A DNA stretch of 64,000 nucleotides from Melioribacteraceae bacterium (GTDB lineage: Bacteria > Bacteroidota > Ignavibacteria > Ignavibacteriales > Melioribacteraceae). Shown one piece after another: positions 24,639 through 35,500 of this stretch. Positions within the stretch are counted from its first letter, which is position 1; each line of letters starts with the position of its first letter. A program made the position numbers and the translations under genes. The notes below the pieces were generated by a model. That model did not search any database, was not told the origin of the DNA, and saw only the letters and a list, made by a program, of their open reading frames with translations. The stretch lies in assembly GCA_016927595.1 (NCBI GenBank), contig JAFGMI010000023.1, forward strand, positions 40,536-104,535, read 5' to 3'.

Positions 24639-27600
24639 TAATTACCCGTTATTTGAGAAGAACCAGGTTCTTACATCAACTCAATTAAACCAACTCGTTA
24701 AATATTCCGACCAGCAGGACAGAATTACACGGGCAAAATTAATAGGTGTTGGGATTGTCTGCGGATTTGAAATTTCATACTCTGCTAAGGCGCAGACGGC
24801 GATAATAATCTCCGAAGGTGTCGGAATAACATCCGACGGTTATCTGATATCATCCGAATCATCAACTTTAACCCATTATAAAAAATATAAAGATATCGGA
24901 GGATATTCGTTATTCGGCGATAAAGCATCACAGACTGTTTTATATGAATTACTGCCTTCAGCAAATCCTTCGGAGAACTCAGACATACAAAAATTGACGA
25001 TGGAATTTTTAAAAGATAAAGCTATTGTATTGTATTTGGAAATTTATGAGAAAGATCTAAAGAATTGTGTTGGTGACGATTGCAACGAAAGAGGCAGAAG
25101 TGTAGAAATGTGCGTGAAGAAACTACTGATCGGATATGATGATTTAAGAACTATCATAAATAAGTGTGCCCCTTCTCAGACTTATGCTGAGCTTGAGGAA
25201 AAGATAAATTCAAGATATAAACTACCGGATATTTCGATAGGTCGTGAGTCGGATTTAATTAATACTTATAAATACGAGAGTTACAGTGATATTAAAAAAT
25301 TATACCTGGAATTGATTAAGTCTTCCACAGAAACTATATACCAGGCGCTTCTTGAGAGTTATAAACGTTTTAAACCGATTCTGTCAGGTAAGTACAGCAC
25401 AAATCCGTTCAAAGACTTTAATCTTGACAAATACATAAAAAAAATGATTGAATCGCAGTTGTATGGGATTCAGTATATATATGATTATTTAAAGGATATT
25501 ATTCTTGCTTATAATGAATTTAAGGAAGCAGCATTCGATCTGAGTGTTGAATGCTGTTATAAAGAGGCATGCTTCCCCAGGCATCTTATGCTGGGAGAGG
25601 CGATTCCATCAGCCGCATGTAATAATTCCGTTTTCAGACATACGTTCATTTATTCACCTATTCATAATGAACAGCAACATCTTCTTGAAAAAGTAAAAAT
25701 GCTATTCGACAGGCTTGAAAGAATAGTAAATTCATTCTATATGCCAACGGACACGAAAGGACAGATTAAAATAACACCAAGCAGGGAGAAAGGAACTGAA
25801 TTAAGTGAGAGGGCAATCCCATACTATTATAAACTGGAATCAAAAGACAACCTGAACAATAAAATATTTTTGCATCATATATGGAACTACGATTTAAAAC
25901 GGAAATGCAGACCTTATCTGAATCAGTCGTATCATTCAGATTTATATTCAGAAAGCAATATCCCTGCGTACATAAAAAAACCATTAAAGTATGATACTGA
26001 TGAATATAACTTTTACAGAATTGAGGGTCATCAGGGACAGAGTTGTGATTTAATAATGAAGACAATATTGAAAAAAGTAGAAAACAATAACCTGCCGGTC
26101 AAGGTGATTAAACTTCGACTTGGGAAGACACCAACAGAAAAAGAAATAAACCTTGATTGCCGCTTTAATGATATCTCCATGTTTTATCAAACACTTTCTA
26201 CAGAGTATCTCTGCTTCTTAAGAAATAAGATGAAATATTTTTCGGAGCTCGATTTTAAAGATAAGACTACCGCTCCTGAATTAAAAACCGGAAGTCTGAA
26301 AGGTACTGTTACTGATAAAAACGGAAGTGCCCTTGCTGGTGCAAGTGTAAAATTAACATCGGTAACTAGCAGCAGGGCTTCATACAGTGCTGTTTCAAAT
26401 ACAAAAGGAATATTTACTATTTCAAATATTACAGCCGGGAATTATACACTACTGGTTAGTTTTTCCAGGTATGCTGATTACAGTATTAGCGTTAAAATAG
26501 AAGAAGGTCAGACAAAAAATGTAAAAATTCCAATGGAAGCATCTGCAACTTCACCGGACATTGCAATGGAATTCAAAGAAAGAAGTGATATGAATCTTAC
26601 ATACGGATATGATCTTATCAGCCGGTCTGAGGGTTTGTTAAGTAATTATTCGGCTGAGGAAGTAAAGTACTTAATGAGTGCAGCAGTAATGGAAATGGGG
26701 AAACCACTAACGGCTATGGAAGAATATGAATTCAGTGATTCATCCGTGGGAAGAATTTACCTGGAAGCCAGCGAAAGCGGTTCACGTGAAGTGTTAAGTT
26801 ATCTGCATGAAAATGAAACTGAGCTGATGAATAGACTGGGGACAAAAAGTAAAGATGAATTGATTACAAGATATTATCAGCTGCTGAAATTGATTCAAGC
26901 AATTGAAGAGTTAATATCTGTTGTACCAGTCAGCATAATAAGCTATAGTGAGTCTGCAATATCTGCAAGAGAAAAATCATTAGTCTCATTGGCTAAAGAA
27001 TTCAGAACTCAAATATATAAAAACCTTGAAAATGCAAGCTACACGAGAACAGGACGAGAGAGTGAGATAATTATACATCTGACTGAACTGATTGAGAAAT
27101 GCCTGTCCAGAGAATTCCTCAAGCTATTTAAGATATATCAACAACGCGTGGCTGAAATTCTGAAGTTCACATTATTCGGGCATTTTATAAAGGATCACTC
27201 TGGAGCTGCTCACATGGCAGGTGTTATGCCTGGCGGTACGTTTATAATTGTCTGTGATGAAAACGGAATTGTTGTTGCAGATTTTACGCTGCCGTATATT
27301 TGCTGCTCTGATTGTCCTCCGATTACATACGTGATGTCTCCGGAGCAGGTCGTGTTCAAACTGCCGAAGACAACATTCTGCTTTGATGATAATTCCAACT
27401 ACATCTTTACGGCAGAACCCAGCGGCGGTATCGTTTCAGGAAACGGTGTTTCTCAAAATGCCACCACTAAACAATACGAGTTTAATCCATCGAAAGCTGC
27501 GACGGGATTGGTTAAGCTTAAATATGTTGTGAATATGAATACTTACGAGCTGATGGTTGATGTAATTGACGTAAAACCAAACTTTGCATACACTGTTGAT

Positions 27601-29454
27601 AACTCCGATACTTCGAGCGAAAAACGCAAAGTTACTTTTACAGCAGCACCAACAGATGGCGATAGTTATGAGTGGGATTTCGGAGATGAGTCCGATGCTT
27701 CATCGGAAAAAAATCCTGTTCACGAATATGACCTGTCGGAAGAGCATGAGTTCAGCGTAAATCTGAAAGTTACAAAGAGCGGATGTTCGGGATCAGTGAC
27801 CCAGAAAATTACTTTAAGCTATTGCACGGCTGAGTTTGAATATGTCGTAGATAGAGTTGTTGATAAGCTTGCGGTAGTTACTTTCAAGAGCACGATGGGA
27901 AGCGATGCTGTACATTTGTGGAAGTTCGGTGATAACGGGGAATCTAAAGAAGTTAACCCTATTCATAAATATAGTGTGTCTGATAAAAATTCATTTGATG
28001 TAATTCATTCTGTAGCCACCGAGGATTGTAAGGATGAGGAAACTTCTACAATTAAGATTAATACCTGTAATTCCGATTTTATAGTTGAGTACGGATCGGC
28101 GGAAGGCAACACCATTACAATTTACTTCAGTGCTAAACCGGCTGATGCAAAAACTTATACATGGGATTTCGGCGATACCACAACCTCAACTCAGGGTCCG
28201 ACCACCTCACATGCATATACGCTATCATCGCAGGCACAGACAATTAAAGTTAAACTTACCATAACGAGCGAAACATGTACCGACACAATAACTAAAGAAG
28301 TATCTCTTCCGGCGTACAAACCTGAAACCCAAGATATTTCTTTTACAATTGGCGTTGATACAGTTTGTAAGTATAACAAAACTAGATACAGGTTCGATAC
28401 AAATGTTCCGGGGGTTGTTACAGGTTACGGTGTGGTTAAGGAAGGTGAATACTACTATTTCGATCCTTCGGACAAAAAGGTCCAGGCAGGTATTAATAAA
28501 TTTACATTTACGTCAGTTACGGGAGAAACCGCCGTACTCGCTGTAACCATATTATACCCGATTGCCAAATTCAGTGTTGAAAAAATAGTACAGCCGAATC
28601 CTACGGTGGACTCTAATACATATCAGATATTTATCAAGAACAACTCCACCGGCGCAACTCAATTCATTTGGAGAATTAATGATAAAATTGTTGCGAGGGA
28701 AGAAAATCCAAGTATAATACTAGACGATTCGGATCCGGATACTCAATACACGCTGGCATTAACCGCTATATCCGGTGAATGCAGCCAGACAATACGCGAG
28801 ATAATTACGATACCTCAGGTGGCTGATCCGGTTGCGGGAACTACTGATAATGTAACTGTGGTAACTTACGGCGACGGCAGTGTAGTTGTTGGTGATGTTG
28901 TTGTTGAAGATGCAATAGTAAATGCATTCAATAAAAATCTTAAAACTCTCTCGAGTCTTACAACGCACAACCTGTTTGACACTGCGCTTAGTGCAAATGT
29001 TGTTGCATACAAAGATACGAAGAGTTTCTTAAGCAGTATTAGTACTGAGTTGGCTAATGCTGAAACAAGGAGATTATACAGCAGCGGAGCTAAAAACGAT
29101 GAAATGACGGAACTGTTTTACAGCATGACTTCCGCCACCCACAAACGAATTGAGAGCTATACTTCTTCTGCGGCATCATCTCAAAGGCAGTTTGCATACA
29201 ACCTGATTTTAATTCAACTGAGTGAACTATGCAATGTATTGGGTCTGCAGAAAAGCGATATTAAAGACGACGGCAGCATTATAAACTATTTCATTTATGC
29301 AGAAGAAATACTTGGCAATTTAAAACATATGAATGTTGTACTGGATCAAAATAAACAGCTTTCCACAATTATTAATGCAACAATAAAAGTTTCTGCGAAT
29401 AAGCCTGTTCTGCTAACGGTTATGAAAAGGTTGAGTGCTATATTAAATGCTTGA
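24625..29454 (+). CDS. Giant PKD-domain eCIS protein, candidate fibre/baseplate extension
   Basis: About 1609 residues. ATG 24625 is favoured over 24619 because GAGG lies directly against the latter and 7 bases before the former. Order of parts: N-terminal domain opening NYPLFEKNQVLTSTQLNQL (residues 1-110); helical region with a cysteine pair block (110-555); carboxypeptidase-regulatory-like Ig domain (about 555-640, GTVTDKNGSALAGASVKL); helical region (650-870); three PKD domains (about 985-1230) with YEWDFGDES, HLWKFGDNG and YTWDFGDTT; one further PKD-like domain (1315-1395); helical C terminus. No signal peptide. It occupies the slot of the fibre gene afp13 between Afp12 and the tape measure. 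A surface-binding or cage role is inferred from position and adhesive-type domains, not shown. Confidence 0.6.
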   Translation: MAACNNYPLFEKNQVLTSTQLNQLVKYSDQQDRITRAKLIGVGIVCGFEISYSAKAQTAIIISEGVGITSDGYLISSESSTLTHYKKYKDIGGYSLFGDKASQTVLYELLPSANPSENSDIQKLTMEFLKDKAIVLYLEIYEKDLKNCVGDDCNERGRSVEMCVKKLLIGYDDLRTIINKCAPSQTYAELEEKINSRYKLPDISIGRESDLINTYKYESYSDIKKLYLELIKSSTETIYQALLESYKRFKPILSGKYSTNPFKDFNLDKYIKKMIESQLYGIQYIYDYLKDIILAYNEFKEAAFDLSVECCYKEACFPRHLMLGEAIPSAACNNSVFRHTFIYSPIHNEQQHLLEKVKMLFDRLERIVNSFYMPTDTKGQIKITPSREKGTELSERAIPYYYKLESKDNLNNKIFLHHIWNYDLKRKCRPYLNQSYHSDLYSESNIPAYIKKPLKYDTDEYNFYRIEGHQGQSCDLIMKTILKKVENNNLPVKVIKLRLGKTPTEKEINLDCRFNDISMFYQTLSTEYLCFLRNKMKYFSELDFKDKTTAPELKTGSLKGTVTDKNGSALAGASVKLTSVTSSRASYSAVSNTKGIFTISNITAGNYTLLVSFSRYADYSISVKIEEGQTKNVKIPMEASATSPDIAMEFKERSDMNLTYGYDLISRSEGLLSNYSAEEVKYLMSAAVMEMGKPLTAMEEYEFSDSSVGRIYLEASESGSREVLSYLHENETELMNRLGTKSKDELITRYYQLLKLIQAIEELISVVPVSIISYSESAISAREKSLVSLAKEFRTQIYKNLENASYTRTGRESEIIIHLTELIEKCLSREFLKLFKIYQQRVAEILKFTLFGHFIKDHSGAAHMAGVMPGGTFIIVCDENGIVVADFTLPYICCSDCPPITYVMSPEQVVFKLPKTTFCFDDNSNYIFTAEPSGGIVSGNGVSQNATTKQYEFNPSKAATGLVKLKYVVNMNTYELMVDVIDVKPNFAYTVDNSDTSSEKRKVTFTAAPTDGDSYEWDFGDESDASSEKNPVHEYDLSEEHEFSVNLKVTKSGCSGSVTQKITLSYCTAEFEYVVDRVVDKLAVVTFKSTMGSDAVHLWKFGDNGESKEVNPIHKYSVSDKNSFDVIHSVATEDCKDEETSTIKINTCNSDFIVEYGSAEGNTITIYFSAKPADAKTYTWDFGDTTTSTQGPTTSHAYTLSSQAQTIKVKLTITSETCTDTITKEVSLPAYKPETQDISFTIGVDTVCKYNKTRYRFDTNVPGVVTGYGVVKEGEYYYFDPSDKKVQAGINKFTFTSVTGETAVLAVTILYPIAKFSVEKIVQPNPTVDSNTYQIFIKNNSTGATQFIWRINDKIVAREENPSIILDDSDPDTQYTLALTAISGECSQTIREIITIPQVADPVAGTTDNVTVVTYGDGSVVVGDVVVEDAIVNAFNKNLKTLSSLTTHNLFDTALSANVVAYKDTKSFLSSISTELANAETRRLYSSGAKNDEMTELFYSMTSATHKRIESYTSSAASSQRQFAYNLILIQLSELCNVLGLQKSDIKDDGSIINYFIYAEEILGNLKHMNVVLDQNKQLSTIINATIKVSANKPVLLTVMKRLSAILNA

Positions 29455-31126
29455 GCACAAACATATTATTAAAAAACAGACCATTGAGTTTTATGTCGCA
29501 GGGAGAAATGAGGCGGGAGTTCTGCATGAAAGTATGCGCGCATTATATTACGGAAAAATACTAAAAATCTTTGATGAAATATTTTCTGAAGTATGTGATG
29601 AGAATGAGTATATGTTTCTGGATCTAATTGAAATTGATCTGGGAAGCATCAGTACTGAAAAAACTGATAATGAATCAGCGGAAAAGTTGAAAGCCAAAAT
29701 TTATGATTCGCTCATACAGCAAATTGAAAAAAAGCGTGCTCGAAGTTCAATCGATTTTATAACACCTGATGGTAAATTGATTAAAATACCGCCCGTTAAA
29801 GAGAATTCAAAAACCGGCGCCGTACAATCATTTTCAGAAACGGAATATAATCTGAAATTACTTAAGCATTTTATTCTGACCGGAACATTACCGTGGTGGA
29901 CAAAACAAACAGAATCAGATGTACTCCAAATATTTTCTGATTTAATTAAAGCCGACAATGAGGAATTTAGTATTTTTATTCGTTCAGCCTTGTCATCGAT
30001 TACTGCACAACATAGAATATGTTATCAGTTTGATTCCGTAACGATCGAAAAACTTCTGCTAAAAATGTTTCCGGAAAAGGTGGGAAAACTCTTTGAATGG
30101 GAGCAGCTTATAAAAAATAATATTATTGATGTGCCAGAGGTCAGAGGATATACGTCAGAGATAAGCAAAGAAATTAAAAGCAGACGGACTGAAGTGTTTT
30201 TGAAATTATCACATGAAGCTGAACCCGGAATTAACTTTGTCGGATTTGTTTTTGATTTATTTCGTTCTTTTGGTATAAATCAACTCAAAAGAGTTGCAAT
30301 AGAATTAGAAGATCTGATTCAGAAAGATGATAAATCTAGTATTGATGTTAAATCAGAATTAATAAGGTCGTTAAGAAAATACAGGGAAATCTGTGTGCTG
30401 CCGGTTATTAATAAAGAAGATGCCCGCAAAATATACTCTGGGGCCGATACAATAGCTAATAAAGACGATTCGTTTGACAGTGTTATATCAAAATCTTTAA
30501 AGGATCAAAAAGGATTAACAGATATTACAAAAGAAGGGTTCGATACAGACATAGTGGAAGATGAAGAAGTGGAGAAAGATATAGATAATCTGAAAAAAAA
30601 ATACTTGGGAGAAGAAGACGCCGTTGGACAATTTTACATATCGAACTCAGGGCTCGTAATTCTCACTCCGTATATTGAAAGATTATTCAGCGTTCTCAAT
30701 TTAATAAGGGATCATAAATTTGTTGATAGGGAAAATCAATTTGTTGCCGTGCATGTGCTTCAATGGCTGATCAGCGGGCAGGAAAATAGTCGGGAATATG
30801 AACTGGTTCTGAATAAGATCTTATGCGGATTAAATGTATCCATCCCGGTCCCCAAAGATCTTAAACTAAATGATGAAATTAAAGATGAATGCAACAATCT
30901 TTTGCGATCAGTTATAAGTAATTGGAAAACTATAGGAAGTACTACCATTATGGGTTTAAGGGAATCATTCCTTCAAAGAGAAGGGATTATCAATATTTAT
31001 CGGAATGACATAATTCTGAGGGTCGAAAATAAATCTTACGACATTCTTCTTGACAATATACCCTGGAGATACTCTGTAGTTAAGTATCCCTGGATGAAAA
31101 AAACTATTTACGTTGAGTGGCGATGA
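29447..31126 (+). CDS. CIS tape measure protein (Afp14-like)
   Basis: 559 residues of the contractile-injection-system tape-measure family. The N terminus (KKQTIEFYVAGRNEAGVLHE) and especially the C terminus (NIPWRYSVVKYPWMKKTIYVEW, of which PWMKKTIYVEW is the hallmark) are characteristic. The family sets tube length during assembly. The middle is helical with a charged linker around residues 340-390 (DEEVEKDIDNLKKKYLGEED). It starts inside the end of the giant gene (8-base overlap) and its stop overlaps the ATPase start. Confidence 0.85.
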   Translation: MLEHKHIIKKQTIEFYVAGRNEAGVLHESMRALYYGKILKIFDEIFSEVCDENEYMFLDLIEIDLGSISTEKTDNESAEKLKAKIYDSLIQQIEKKRARSSIDFITPDGKLIKIPPVKENSKTGAVQSFSETEYNLKLLKHFILTGTLPWWTKQTESDVLQIFSDLIKADNEEFSIFIRSALSSITAQHRICYQFDSVTIEKLLLKMFPEKVGKLFEWEQLIKNNIIDVPEVRGYTSEISKEIKSRRTEVFLKLSHEAEPGINFVGFVFDLFRSFGINQLKRVAIELEDLIQKDDKSSIDVKSELIRSLRKYREICVLPVINKEDARKIYSGADTIANKDDSFDSVISKSLKDQKGLTDITKEGFDTDIVEDEEVEKDIDNLKKKYLGEEDAVGQFYISNSGLVILTPYIERLFSVLNLIRDHKFVDRENQFVAVHVLQWLISGQENSREYELVLNKILCGLNVSIPVPKDLKLNDEIKDECNNLLRSVISNWKTIGSTTIMGLRESFLQREGIINIYRNDIILRVENKSYDILLDNIPWRYSVVKYPWMKKTIYVEWR

Positions 31127-32472
31127 ACAACATTTTAAAAAATAATGGAATAGTTCTGGAAAAGGAATTTGAATGGTTTTATAGAGTTCTGGAAACCAGG
31201 ATTAAATTACATCTTGGACATAATTGTGAATATAGAAACATATATGATATTCCGGTTAATAGGCTTGTTAAGGGAGAATCTGCTTATGCCGATTTTATTA
31301 TGCACTACGAATTTTCTGCCGCGGAAAGAATAGTAATTTTACTAGCAATTATTCCTTATCTGAAACCGCATCTTCTGGATATTTTCCTGACTGAAAATAA
31401 AAATACCGGAAGACAATTAACGGAATTCGGCGGTAAAAAAGATCAGGATACCGGAAGATTCATACCGACAATAGAGACCGCATTATTTATCCTGGCAGGC
31501 GACAATCTTGAAGAACGGTTTTCTTATTACAATATATTTGAGGCGGATCATTATTTTATCAAACATAATATTATAACAAGCAGGAGTAAAGGAAACAATG
31601 AGTATAGTTGTGATCTTCCCTTAACTTTATCTTCCGAAATACTTGACCTTATAACAACAGGAAAAATAAGAAAACCGACCTTCAGTGCAGATTTCCCTGC
31701 AAAGTTAACAACAACACAACTTGATTGGTCCGACCTCGTTCTGGAAACATATACGATGAACCAGGTAGATGAAATATTAGCCTGGATTCGATACGGCGGA
31801 GTAATGCTGAACGGGATGGGATTATCAAAAAAAATACAGCCCGGCTATCGCAGTCTGTTTTACGGTCCGCCCGGAACCGGGAAAACTCTTACTGCATCTC
31901 TGATTGGCAAGATAGCGGGTCTTGATGTTTACAGGATAGACCTGTCCTTAGTTGTTTCAAAGTATATAGGGGAAACAGAGAAGAATCTTGAAAAAATATT
32001 TCAACAGGCGGAATATAAAAACTGGATTTTATTTTTTGATGAAGCTGACGCACTGTTCGGCAAGCGAACCAATATAACTGATGCGCATGACAGATTTGCC
32101 AACCAGGAAGTTTCTTACCTGCTGCAGAGAGTAGAAGATTATCCGGGAGTTGTGATACTTGCATCCAATATGAAATCCAATATTGATGAGGCTTTTACAA
32201 GACGTTTCCAATCGATAATTTATTTCCCTATGCCCAAGCCGGCAGAAAGACTGAAGTTGTGGAAAAACGCATTTTCGTATAAATCGGTTCTGGAAGATAA
32301 AATTAAGCTGCAGGAAATAGCAGCCAATTATGAATTATCGGGGGGATCAATCATGAATGTTGTCCGATATTCAACTCTTATGTCACTAAAGAAAAATACG
32401 GATCTGATAAGCAGCGACGACTTGTATGAAGGTATCAGAAAGGAATTCCAGAAGGAAGGTAAAAAAATGTAA
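31123..32472 (+). CDS. AAA+ ATPase of the eCIS (Afp15-like)
   Basis: 449 residues counted from ATG 31123, which overlaps the tape-measure stop as ATGA; a GTG at 31117 is the alternative. Walker A is GPPGTGKT (from residue 248), Walker B ILFFDEADALFG, and sensor/arginine-finger region ASNMKSNIDEAFTRRFQ. The N-terminal 200 residues are the CIS-specific domain (RIVILLAIIPYLKPHLLD). eCIS loci nearly always carry one such ATPase next to the tape measure; an assembly or cargo-loading role is proposed for homologues. It resembles CDC48/FtsH-type AAA domains but has no protease part. Confidence 0.9.
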   Translation: MNNILKNNGIVLEKEFEWFYRVLETRIKLHLGHNCEYRNIYDIPVNRLVKGESAYADFIMHYEFSAAERIVILLAIIPYLKPHLLDIFLTENKNTGRQLTEFGGKKDQDTGRFIPTIETALFILAGDNLEERFSYYNIFEADHYFIKHNIITSRSKGNNEYSCDLPLTLSSEILDLITTGKIRKPTFSADFPAKLTTTQLDWSDLVLETYTMNQVDEILAWIRYGGVMLNGMGLSKKIQPGYRSLFYGPPGTGKTLTASLIGKIAGLDVYRIDLSLVVSKYIGETEKNLEKIFQQAEYKNWILFFDEADALFGKRTNITDAHDRFANQEVSYLLQRVEDYPGVVILASNMKSNIDEAFTRRFQSIIYFPMPKPAERLKLWKNAFSYKSVLEDKIKLQEIAANYELSGGSIMNVVRYSTLMSLKKNTDLISSDDLYEGIRKEFQKEGKKM

Positions 32473-32553
32473 GCGATACCCTGCGCTTTAACGGGGAATG
32501 TTGATATGTATGATTCATAAATAGTACTTAGTAAAAATAAAAACTAAAAACAC

Positions 32554-35500
32554 ATGTTCGAAGTTTCAACATCAAATAAAACAACAACATCCGGGACCAG
32601 CATAAACAGTAATGGTAAACTGATCAACCGTAAAAGCCTGTCGGATGGTGCGAATACTTTAGCGAAGCTTATCTCAAACAGTGATGTGAAATCAAGAATT
32701 CAAACTAAACTTGCCATTGGTAAACCTGGAGACAGGTACGAGAAAGAAGCTGATGATACGGCAGACAAGGTTACTTCCGAAACATTATCCTCAGGCTCGC
32801 CGTCCATTCAAAATAAAACAAACATCGAAACCGTTTCAGAACAAGAAGAGAAAAAAGAGGAAGCACAAGCAAAATCAATTTCTGAGGAGGAAGAAAAAAT
32901 ACAAACTAAGTCTGAATCTGAGGAGGAAAGAAAAGAGGAAAAAATTCAGCGGAAATCCAAAGAGGAAGAAAAAGAAATCAATACAATGAGGGAAAGTTCC
33001 ATATCTGATGAAGAACGGGATAGGAAGAAAAAACAGAACGAACTAAGGAAACAGGAAAAAGAAGAAGACGAAAAGATTCAAACAAAGTCGATGAACAGCA
33101 CTTCTGATTCTGCGCCTGCAGATCTGGAATCGCGTTTGTCATCGGCTCGTGGAAAAGGCGGTCCGCTGCCGCCAAGCACACGGGACTTGATGGAAGCAAG
33201 AATGGGTGCGGACTTCAGTGATGTACGTGTACACACGGACAGCTCTGATGCTGAAATGAGTGCCCGGTTAAATGCTCATGCATTTACGGTCGGAAGCGAT
33301 ATATATTTCAACAAAGGCAGTTATTCACCCGAAACAACTAAAGGGCAGAAGCTTATAGCACATGAATTAACTCACGTAATTCAACAGGGTCATGCGAGAA
33401 CATCAACTAATCGTAACGCTAAACAGCTGAATAACAATACAAGCACGGTTGAGGGGAGCAGGTTTCAACCTAAATCTTATGCTAAGAAAAGTTCATCATC
33501 AGCAGTAATTCAAAGGGGGTTGTGGGATGATATTACCGGGGCAGTGGGAACGGTTTGGGATGCGACCGCAGGCAGACTTGTAGATGCCGCAGGTAATATA
33601 ATAGAAATGACAGGAGATCTATTCTGGAGTTTACTAGAAAGAATAGCGCCCCAGCTCGTACCGCTTGTACGTGAAGTAGCAGATAAAGGAATTACAGGTT
33701 TTATTAAAGATAAACTTTCCGAAGCGGTAGGTCATATATTCGACGGACTACGTGACGGAAGCGATACTATATCCACAATTTTCCCGACTTTCGGGAAGCT
33801 TTTTAAAAGAGCAGTAAATATTGCGGAAGCTCTTGCAAGCGGTAATTGTAAACCTATGTTTGCCGCACTTAATGAACTCAAGGAAATTGTAACCCAGCTT
33901 GCCGGTGAAGCCTGGCAGGCGATCAAGGATTTCTTTGCCCCCATCGGTGAATTTTTCTCGGAGCTCTGGCAGTCTTTTGGTGCCCCGGTTATGGATTGGC
34001 TCGGTCAAACTGCAAAGGATGTTTGGGAGTATATAAAAAACCTGGGTAAGCAAATATGGGATTGGACCCAGCCTGTCAGAGACGCAATAGGAGGTGCATG
34101 GAGCTGGTTAAAAGGGAAATTGGGAATCGGTGACAGCGAAAGCAGTGAAGGCGGAATAATCCAATGGATTAAAGACAAAGCTGCTGAAGCATGGGAATCG
34201 ATCAAAGAAGTTCTAAAACCGGTTATCGAACCTATACAGGCTTTTATTGAAAAAGTAAAAGCTGTTTTGCCGCTTGATGCGATATTGAATTTGAGGGAAA
34301 CTATTCAGAAATGGCTCGATAAAGCAAATGCCATGGGAGAGGCAATGGCTGAAGACGGCAGTGGTGTAGCCGAAGAACAGATCAGTTTGCGCGATGAAAT
34401 TCTTCCCGCAATACTGCAGTCAATCGAATCGGTTAGAACAAGTCTGGTTAATACGGGAATATGGATCAGTGAAAAGATTGGCGCAATTGGAACATCGGTT
34501 ACGAACTTTTTAACTTCACTCAGTAATAATTCTCTACTAAGTAAATTCTCTCCGGCATTTGCCTGGTTGAAAAACAGCATAACGAAACTTTCAGAATGGG
34601 CAGGCTCTACCGTATCATCACTGTTTGAAATGATTGGCAAAGGACTTATAAAGCTTTCAAAATTTATCCGTCCGATACTGGATATGCTCGAACAGTTATT
34701 TGCAGTGCTTAAGGATCTGATGGGCAAACTGCCCGATCTTATACTAGGACCGGTTTGGTGGATGCTTCCCAAATGTATTAAAGATCCGGTAAAGGACTTT
34801 GTTCTAAATCAAATTCTTAAACGGATCCCATTCTTCAACAAACTCCTGGAAGTCGGTGATATTTGGGAAAAAATAAAGTCAACAGCCTTAAAAATACTGA
34901 AGCAGATATTTGTCGACGGCAACTTGTTTGGAGCCTTATGGACTTTATTTAAAGCCATTCTAAATATATTCGGTCTGCCTCCCGGGTTAATTACAAACAT
35001 TATAATAAAGGCAACTCAGGCATTGGGCGATATTCTAGCAAGCCCGATCGATTTTATTATCAACGTTCTTAAAGCTGTGAAACAAGGTTTTTCTCAATTC
35101 TTCGATCACATATTCAAACATCTATTCGGCGGAGTGACCGATTGGCTGTTCGGGCAGTTGGAAGGCGCCGGAATCACTATCCCAAAGGACTTCAGTTTGA
35201 AATCAATTCTCAAACTGGTGTTCGAATTATTGGGTATTACGATGGAGCGCATCTGGCTCAAACTTGAAAAGAAGATAGGTAAATCTGCTGTAGACAAACT
35301 TAAAACGGTTATCAGCGTCGCCACGGGAGCCTGGGAATGGATAAAACTGGCTGTAGAGGGAGGTCCGGGTGCTGTATGGGAGAAACTCAAAGAAAAATTA
35401 AACGACTTATGGGGACAGGTTTTGACCGGAATTGTCGGCTGGATTAATACTGTTATTGTTGTTCAAGCCTCAAAATGGCTTTTGAGTCTGTGTGATATTT

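Noticed and set aside
10496..32472. Prophage or R-type pyocin
   Set aside because: There is no capsid, portal, terminase, integrase, holin or lysin. The DUF4255 cap, DUF5908, CIS tape measure and AAA+ ATPase together define an eCIS.
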